A stretch of 64,000 bases of DNA from a virus. A model generated the notes under the pieces. It did not search any database and was not told the origin of the DNA. It worked only from the letters and a program-made list of their open reading frames with translations. The position numbers were made by a program, and so were the translations under genes. The stretch spans positions 81,244-145,243 of the IMG/VR virus record IMGVR_UViG_3300025141_013434. One strand, given 5' to 3'. Each line of letters starts with the position of its first letter. The first letter of the stretch is position 1. Below are positions 58,983 to 64,000 of this stretch, piece after piece.

Positions 58983-59961
58983 TTATAAGATTATCTCCTG
59001 TCTTTATTCCGGCCAATTGGGCCCAATGGTCGGCCCACAACTCGTTCCCATTTTCATCTGAAAGTCTTGTTATTTCTATACAATCGCCATCACTCACTAT
59101 TACCGAAAGGCCTGCACAATTGTTCTGACGATTGTTGATACAGACGACATTTCCAACTTTATAAGGAAAATAACCATACTTTCTTCTCAGGTTCCATATG
59201 GTTATTTTTCCATATTTTGTTTCTAAAAATGCGCCTGGATAAGGATGAGTCAGAGCCCGGGTGAAATCACAAATCTTCTTAACTGGCCAATTTAAATCTA
59301 TCTTACCATCCTCTGGAGTTCTTTTATAATATCTTGTTGCTTTTGAGTTATCTTGTGGGGCTATTGTTTCCTTGCTTTCTGCTATCTTTGGTATAGTTCT
59401 CTCCAGCATGGTCAGGGCTGTCTTGTCTACCTTGAGATAGGCAGTTCGAATATCATCCCTCTCTTCTATAATAAAGGGTTCAAAGTCTAACACGCCGCCA
59501 GTATCCGTCTTTTCTTCCATAATAAAAAGACTATTTCCCCACTCAACGGACTCTTGGTTGCTTTCTATTATCTTCCAGTTTATTACTGCTGCGCCGCGGC
59601 CGATAGGAAGAGGAGATGGGTGAATTCCTATGCAATATTTTTCAGGAACATTCAAAAGGTCTTTTTTAAAAATCTGTGACCAACCACATTGTACAATAAC
59701 TTCCGGGTTTCTTCTGGAAATCCAATCAACAGTCTTTTTATTATTAATGTTATCAGTCCAGAAAACGTTATAGGGGTTTTCTTTGTAAAATTCTGCCATG
59801 CAATCGTAGTTTGATTTAGTAGTGCCCAGGGATGGTTTTAAATTAACGACGCCAACAAGATCAGATATTTCATCCAAAAGAGACACTACTTTTCTGGCCA
59901 GGGGAGTACAGCCGACAACAAGAGTTCTTAAGTTTGAGACTCTAACATTTTCATTGCCCAT
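58975..59961 (-). CDS. Second sugar N-formyltransferase, with C-terminal formyl_trans_C-like domain
   Basis: A 328-residue protein. The core motif IGIHPSPLPIGRG (111-123) and KTDTGG (D153) identify the formyltransferase fold. The usual catalytic Asn two residues before H114 is Gly, a variation that I recall from some sugar formyltransferases. From about 210 a C-terminal domain follows with DGKIDLNWPVKKI and RALTHPYPGAF, the classical second-domain signature. It would N-formylate an amino sugar with N10-formyl-THF. It overlaps the SGNH gene by 34 bases, the longest glycan-operon overlap. Confidence 0.8.
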   Translation of the reverse strand: MGNENVRVSNLRTLVVGCTPLARKVVSLLDEISDLVGVVNLKPSLGTTKSNYDCMAEFYKENPYNVFWTDNINNKKTVDWISRRNPEVIVQCGWSQIFKKDLLNVPEKYCIGIHPSPLPIGRGAAVINWKIIESNQESVEWGNSLFIMEEKTDTGGVLDFEPFIIEERDDIRTAYLKVDKTALTMLERTIPKIAESKETIAPQDNSKATRYYKRTPEDGKIDLNWPVKKICDFTRALTHPYPGAFLETKYGKITIWNLRRKYGYFPYKVGNVVCINNRQNNCAGLSVIVSDGDCIEITRLSDENGNELWADHWAQLAGIKTGDNLIND

Positions 59962-60485
59962 CTTCTTGCTATCTCCTTGTGACCTTCGTTCGTGAAGTGA
60001 ACCCCATCAACGTAATATTGTTCAATTCCAAACATGTCGCAAACATCAAAATCCATTTTAACAGACAACTTCATTATAACATCATTATAGGAATCAATCA
60101 AGAAAGTATTCTTAAAATATAGAGGGGTGAAAGCTAGAGAAGGAAGAGTCGCGACAATGACGTGCATTCCATGTATTCTGCACATTGTAATTATTTGTCT
60201 TAAATTATCCTCATATATCTCTGTGGGCATAGCCTTTTGAGTATCGTTTGTACCTATCATAATTAAAGCAATTTTAGAATCCTTATGGGCCCTGGTGGCG
60301 TTCCAAGTTCTACGTAATAAATCAGAACTGGTTTCTCCGCTTATACCGTGGTTATGACAAATATAAACCTCTCCAGACTGTTCTGTCATTATTTTTGATA
60401 ATTCTACTGTAGGCGAGCGTCCGTATTCATCTCGTGCACCGTAAGTGATAGAGTCACCCAAACAAAGTATTTCATTCCAAATCAT
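59928..60485 (-). CDS. SGNH/GDSL-family esterase or O-acyltransferase-type hydrolase
   Basis: A 185-residue single-domain SGNH hydrolase. Block I is GDSIT (nucleophile S12), block II HGISGET (46-52), block III GTND (78-81), and block V DGVHFTNEGH supplies D160 and H163. It lacks a signal peptide, so it acts in the cytoplasm, most likely removing or adjusting O-acyl groups on the glycan precursor. The start forms an ATGA overlap with the FkbM-type gene. Confidence 0.85.
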   Translation of the reverse strand: MIWNEILCLGDSITYGARDEYGRSPTVELSKIMTEQSGEVYICHNHGISGETSSDLLRRTWNATRAHKDSKIALIMIGTNDTQKAMPTEIYEDNLRQIITMCRIHGMHVIVATLPSLAFTPLYFKNTFLIDSYNDVIMKLSVKMDFDVCDMFGIEQYYVDGVHFTNEGHKEIARRWAMKMLESQT

Positions 60486-61555
60486 TTTGGCTTCCTTTCA
60501 ATAGTTGACTGTATAATCGGCTTCCTTCCAAGGGCTTGTTGTATAATCTTATTAATATCTATGACCGAAAAGGAAGAACTATACGTCTGGCCCGGCTCTA
60601 CTTTTAAAAAAATCATGAAATCATCAACAATCCTGATACAATAATTGCCGCTGTCACTCAAAAACACACGATCATAGTAAGCCTGAACTGGATGGAGAGG
60701 TGTTTGACTGGAGTTTTTTCTTATTTCTCTTGTTTCCCCGGCAGACGGAGGAAACTCCAAAAGATATGCTTTTTCGATCTTTTCTTTTGTCATATAATAA
60801 TTTGGCGGTCTTTTTTTTGTCAGGTATACGCGATCTTGCTTTTGGCAACTTACCAAGCAAGTCAAATTAGATAAATCAAACAAATCTAAAACATTTGTAG
60901 TGATTTCTCCTAGTTTTGATATATGATCGTCACTAACAAAAATTAAATTTGACCCCGTACAAGCAACAAGAGAATAGCCCTTCTCTTTTGCCAACATTAC
61001 AAAAGACTTAATGGAAGCACCGGTGCCCAAATATTTCTGTATAGGATCGACATATTCTAAGTTTGGAGGTATTGTTTGGTTATACTCTATAACAACACAT
61101 TTTGGTTTATATTGTTCAAAATTCGACCATATATGATAGTCATTGCCATCGACATCGATTGATACCAAATCAAAATCTTTCTCAAATTTGATCCCGTGGG
61201 GTTCGTGCTGAACATTGAAATCATTCAAGATTGCATCCAAGTGATAATGGCCTTCATAATGCTCTGGGGAGTCTTTAGGGTATGCATCAACGAAACAATT
61301 AAGAGTAAAGACGTTTTTGAACTTTTCAACGTTTTTATTTAATTTATCATATTCGTCGATGCCGGGTTCAATCAGAATGGTTTGCCAACCTTTTTTATAA
61401 AAAGGAGCCGTGTTGGAATTCCACAAGCCATCATTTGCCCCAAATTCCACACAAGTTCCCTTTTCTATGCCCAGTCTTTTAAAAATTTCGATAAGAATTC
61501 CGTTAGTTCCATCTCCCGAGGTTATGTCTGATGCATATTCGTTTAAATTTTCCAT
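60482..61555 (-). CDS. FkbM-type methyltransferase
   Basis: A 357-residue protein. The N-terminal half has SAM motif I (CVEFGANDG, 35-43) and the FkbM-like signature SIDVDGNDYHIW (132-143) followed by the VVIEYN strand. The C-terminal 130 residues are a separate beta-rich domain containing a long aromatic/Ser stretch (SDSGNYCIRIVDDFMIFLKV) and ending with two short similar segments, GRKPIIQ and ERKPK. It is a second FkbM enzyme beside the fusion protein at 51236, so the glycan may carry two O-methyl groups. One base separates it from the epimerase gene. Confidence 0.78.
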   Translation of the reverse strand: MENLNEYASDITSGDGTNGILIEIFKRLGIEKGTCVEFGANDGLWNSNTAPFYKKGWQTILIEPGIDEYDKLNKNVEKFKNVFTLNCFVDAYPKDSPEHYEGHYHLDAILNDFNVQHEPHGIKFEKDFDLVSIDVDGNDYHIWSNFEQYKPKCVVIEYNQTIPPNLEYVDPIQKYLGTGASIKSFVMLAKEKGYSLVACTGSNLIFVSDDHISKLGEITTNVLDLFDLSNLTCLVSCQKQDRVYLTKKRPPNYYMTKEKIEKAYLLEFPPSAGETREIRKNSSQTPLHPVQAYYDRVFLSDSGNYCIRIVDDFMIFLKVEPGQTYSSSFSVIDINKIIQQALGRKPIIQSTIERKPK

Positions 61556-61556
61556 G

Positions 61557-62504
61557 TTATAGCCTATAATACTCTTTCATCCATTGAACTGTCTCCCACA
61601 CTCCCTCTTCAAGAGATACTGTGTTCTTGTGGTCCAAGTCCCTTACAGACTTTGCTGCGTCGACGTGTTTATGTTTTGTTGTTAAAATTTCATTGTGATC
61701 TCGATAATCAACCAAAGATGCGTCAGCCTTTGTGTACTTTACCAAAATTTTTGCTAAATCTTCAATACTATGTTCTTGGTCTGAGGCAATATTATAAATT
61801 TCACCGTCAATGAAATTATCCGCAATATTTGCCAAGGTCCGAACACTGTCATATATGTATGTACTTGTCCTGGAGTGACCCTTGAATACTGTTATTGGCT
61901 TTCCGTGGAGCAGATTATATGTGAAGAGACAGTTCACACTCCGAAAAGGGTGATACCACTCTCCGGGCCCGTATGTATTGAAAAACCGAACCATCACCGT
62001 CTGGGTATTATGTTGAGATCTGGAATTGTAAACCTGCATCTCATTGACCCTCTTACTCATTGCATAATCGTTCATCTGGATAATCGGGGTTTGTTTTAAA
62101 ACATCCTCATACATCATACCTTCGTAGTCTCCGTACACCTCGGAAGAAGAACAGTGCACCAATTTAAAACCATGTTTTTCTTGGAGTCTGATAATATGTT
62201 TCATTCCTATAACATTTGATTTCCAGACTTTTTCATAAAAATGTTCACCGTTCCAGCGGCCAAATTCTGCTGCGCAGTTATATACCAGATCAGGCTTAAC
62301 ATGCTCAATGATGTTTTCTATCTGCCTGAATTCACCGATATCACATCGAAAATAGTCATCTTTTTCTATCTTGCCCAGGCCATGGCCATAGTTTCGATCT
62401 GTATGATACAAATCAACACCAAAAACTTCGTGTCCTCTAATCTTGAGAATTTCTTCTAGCTTGCTGCCAATAACTCCTAAAACACCTGTAACTAATATTT
62501 TCAC
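61557..62504 (-). CDS. NAD-dependent epimerase/dehydratase (extended SDR)
   Basis: A 315-residue extended SDR. GVLGVIG (7-13) binds NAD, CSSSEVYG (118-125) provides the catalytic Ser, and Y147/K151 in YAMSK complete the site. FFNTYGPGE (about 174-182) is typical of dTDP-glucose 4,6-dehydratase and UDP-glucuronate decarboxylase relatives. It probably makes a 4-keto or deoxy nucleotide sugar. The start is GTG, overlapping the carbamoyltransferase stop as TAGTG. The exact substrate is unknown. Confidence 0.8.
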   Translation of the reverse strand: MKILVTGVLGVIGSKLEEILKIRGHEVFGVDLYHTDRNYGHGLGKIEKDDYFRCDIGEFRQIENIIEHVKPDLVYNCAAEFGRWNGEHFYEKVWKSNVIGMKHIIRLQEKHGFKLVHCSSSEVYGDYEGMMYEDVLKQTPIIQMNDYAMSKRVNEMQVYNSRSQHNTQTVMVRFFNTYGPGEWYHPFRSVNCLFTYNLLHGKPITVFKGHSRTSTYIYDSVRTLANIADNFIDGEIYNIASDQEHSIEDLAKILVKYTKADASLVDYRDHNEILTTKHKHVDAAKSVRDLDHKNTVSLEEGVWETVQWMKEYYRL

Positions 62505-64000
62505 TATTCTTCTCTCCTGCTGACTAACAAACCTTGTTCATAAAAATATAAATAATCTATCTCAGTTCCAAGAAAACAATTTATGGCATGCTCTGGATTT
62601 TCGCAGATAGGCTCCCTATCGTTGAAGCTTGTATTAAGTAGAATTGGAACTCCGCTTTTTTCACGCCACTTTGTTATGAGGTTATAGTACCACTCGTTGT
62701 CATTTTTTGTAACAGTTTGCAACCTAGCAGAACCATCAAAATGCACGACAGCTGGTACCTTATCTCTTACCTCTTCTTTGAACTTAACGACATAACTCAT
62801 ATAGGGGCTATCAACATCCTTTTCGAACCAGTTTTTAACTTCCTCTCTCAATACCGATGGGGCAAATGGCCGAAACCACTGACGATGTTTAACTTTTTCG
62901 TTTATTATATCCTTCATGCCTGGAGATCTTGGATCAGCAAGGATACTTCTGTTTCCGAGCGCTCTTCTACCCGACTCCGAACCTTCTCCGAAAACGGCCA
63001 CGATCTTCTGATCATCCAATAGATCTACCACTTCATCGACAGAAGATTCTCTAACTTTAATTTTTTCTTTAAATTTCTCAAGAATTGGACTCAATATATG
63101 AGAATAATTTCTCCCTAAGTAGGGAGTGAAATTATCCTCCCAGATAATCCTAGGATTATCTAAAGTCTGATGCCAAACATACTGCGCTGCGCCGATCGTT
63201 AATCCGCCGTCATGTGGTGTTGGAGTTACATAAAAATTCTTGTCTGGAAACCAGTCTAACATTTTACCCATCACTACCGAGTTTAAAGTCACGCCGCCGG
63301 CGAAACAAAGATTTTTGTGGTGGCCATGAGATTCCATGAACTTTTCCAAGATTGATCTCAAATATATTTCAGTGGCCTTTTGTAGGCCGGCGGCCAAGTC
63401 AAACTGAGCCTGTTCTCCTTCTCTCGCTATCAGTGTCCATTTGTGCAGATAAGGATGCTTTGGATCAGTGCCTATGTTTTCATCTGGCTGGCCTGCAGGC
63501 TTATGATAAGCTTGTCTTAAATCTCTTGTAAACATATTATAAAAATCATTGAAATATTTATCAGGATCGCCCATACAGGCCATGGCCATAACTGTACCCG
63601 CTTGATGGCCTCGTGGATATCCAGACTGTAATCCAAAAATATATCTTGTTGAGCGTGTCCAAACGCCACCAATATTGAGATTATCTATCGGAAAAACATG
63701 AATAGGTCTTATTTTATTATCTTTACCCTCCCAGACGGTAAAAGAGGTTATGAAGCCTTCCTCTGTCTCAATCCCTCCACCATCAATAGTAATAATGAGT
63801 GCCTCGTCGAAATTGCTAGAAAAGAAAGCATTCGCCGCATGGGCTTGGTGATGACCCACCACATAAAGATTGCCACCATTGCTCTTTAGTGTGCTTTCCA
63901 GTTTAGTTAGAGAATCATTATAGGCTTGTAATTTTTTGAAAGAATAATTCGTAGCAAAATATTTCAAATCTTTAAGAGGACCGAAGTCATCGAACATAAA
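62504..64000 (-). CDS. Carbamoyltransferase, NodU/CmcH/TobZ family (partial, N-terminus beyond window)
   Basis: Transfers a carbamoyl group from carbamoyl phosphate, through carbamoyl-adenylate, to a sugar hydroxyl. The 498 visible residues include the Kae1-like core, VGHHQAHAA (47-55) and IDGGGIETEEG (71-81), then FAGGVTLNS (232-240). The YrdC-like C-terminal half follows with GEGSESGRRALGNRSILADP (337-356) and RQWFRPFAP (372-380). Family members are about 570-600 residues and begin before the HHQAHAA segment, so roughly 100 N-terminal residues lie past coordinate 64000. The in-frame ATG at 63997 is an internal methionine. This is the first visible gene of the glycan operon in transcription order. 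Confidence 0.88.
   Translation of the reverse strand, partial: FMFDDFGPLKDLKYFATNYSFKKLQAYNDSLTKLESTLKSNGGNLYVVGHHQAHAANAFFSSNFDEALIITIDGGGIETEEGFITSFTVWEGKDNKIRPIHVFPIDNLNIGGVWTRSTRYIFGLQSGYPRGHQAGTVMAMACMGDPDKYFNDFYNMFTRDLRQAYHKPAGQPDENIGTDPKHPYLHKWTLIAREGEQAQFDLAAGLQKATEIYLRSILEKFMESHGHHKNLCFAGGVTLNSVVMGKMLDWFPDKNFYVTPTPHDGGLTIGAAQYVWHQTLDNPRIIWEDNFTPYLGRNYSHILSPILEKFKEKIKVRESSVDEVVDLLDDQKIVAVFGEGSESGRRALGNRSILADPRSPGMKDIINEKVKHRQWFRPFAPSVLREEVKNWFEKDVDSPYMSYVVKFKEEVRDKVPAVVHFDGSARLQTVTKNDNEWYYNLITKWREKSGVPILLNTSFNDREPICENPEHAINCFLGTEIDYLYFYEQGLLVSRREE

Noticed and set aside
963-63889. Many plus-strand open frames of 60-180 codons, for example 32500-33054, 39670-40206, 27990-28403 and 51117-51752
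   Set aside because: All lie opposite well-supported minus-strand genes, have low-complexity Ser/Leu-rich or antisense-type composition, lack ribosome-binding sites and recognisable motifs, and would break an otherwise single-direction layout.
45545-64000. Interpretation as a bacterial O-antigen locus next to a prophage
   Set aside because: No integrase, attachment repeats or host housekeeping genes are visible, and the cluster continues on the same strand with two-base spacing into conserved phage genes. A chimeric assembly cannot be fully excluded without read data.
1-64000. tRNA genes, CRISPR arrays, insertion sequences, attachment sites
   Set aside because: Looked for by eye on both strands; no cloverleaf-like sequence, spaced direct repeats, transposase motifs or flanking repeats were found, and almost no non-coding space is available.

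Overview
The window is a gap-poor stretch of a large tailed-phage genome related to the T4-type myoviruses. The supporting genes are homologues of the T4 recombination nuclease gp47 (cut by the left edge), a Toprim primase, baseplate wedge proteins of the gp25 and gp6 types, and a short sigma factor of the gp55 type. Every supportable gene lies on the minus strand, so transcription runs from coordinate 64000 towards 1. Neighbouring genes mostly overlap by a few bases or are separated by fewer than 20. No integrase, tRNA, rRNA or CRISPR array was seen. The two murein endopeptidases and the lipopolysaccharide-style sugar genes point to a Gram-negative host. The giant adhesin-like virion proteins resemble those of marine phages, but the host cannot be named from the sequence.

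Region 1 (about 64000-45545, first in transcription order) is a nineteen-gene glycan operon. It holds a carbamoyltransferase (cut by the right edge), two NAD-dependent sugar epimerases or dehydratases, two FkbM-type methyltransferases (one fused to a phytanoyl-CoA-dioxygenase-like domain) and another methyltransferase. It also holds an SGNH esterase, two sugar N-formyltransferases, a PIG-L deacetylase, two sulfotransferase-like proteins, four glycosyltransferase-like proteins, a short nucleotide-sugar dehydrogenase, and a WecB/NeuB/NeuA-like trio. That trio is the core route to a CMP-activated nonulosonic (sialic-acid-like) sugar. The likely product is a heavily decorated acidic glycan, put either on the host surface or on the virion.

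Region 2 (45542-43724) holds small conserved phage genes: a hypothetical protein, an FmdB-type zinc ribbon, a membrane-anchored coiled coil, the gp55-like sigma factor and a short helical protein.

Region 3 (43718-2807) is the tail/baseplate block. It starts with two tandem lysins that share one N-terminal domain but carry different peptidase domains (M74/MepA-like and M23). A spike-like protein follows, then a 2614-residue protein with a peptidoglycan-binding N-terminus and hydrophobic segments, and the gp25-like and gp6-like wedge proteins. After these come a DNRLRE-like fibre protein, a 3957-residue protein with two LamG-like domains, and six further structural proteins that include two pairs of paralogues.

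Region 4 (2807-1) is replication and recombination: a J-domain protein, a RuvC-like resolvase, the primase, a small protein and the gp47-like nuclease. The last has its own consensus sigma-70 promoter overlapping the preceding stop codon.

All functional names rest on motifs and fold signatures read by eye; no database search was run.
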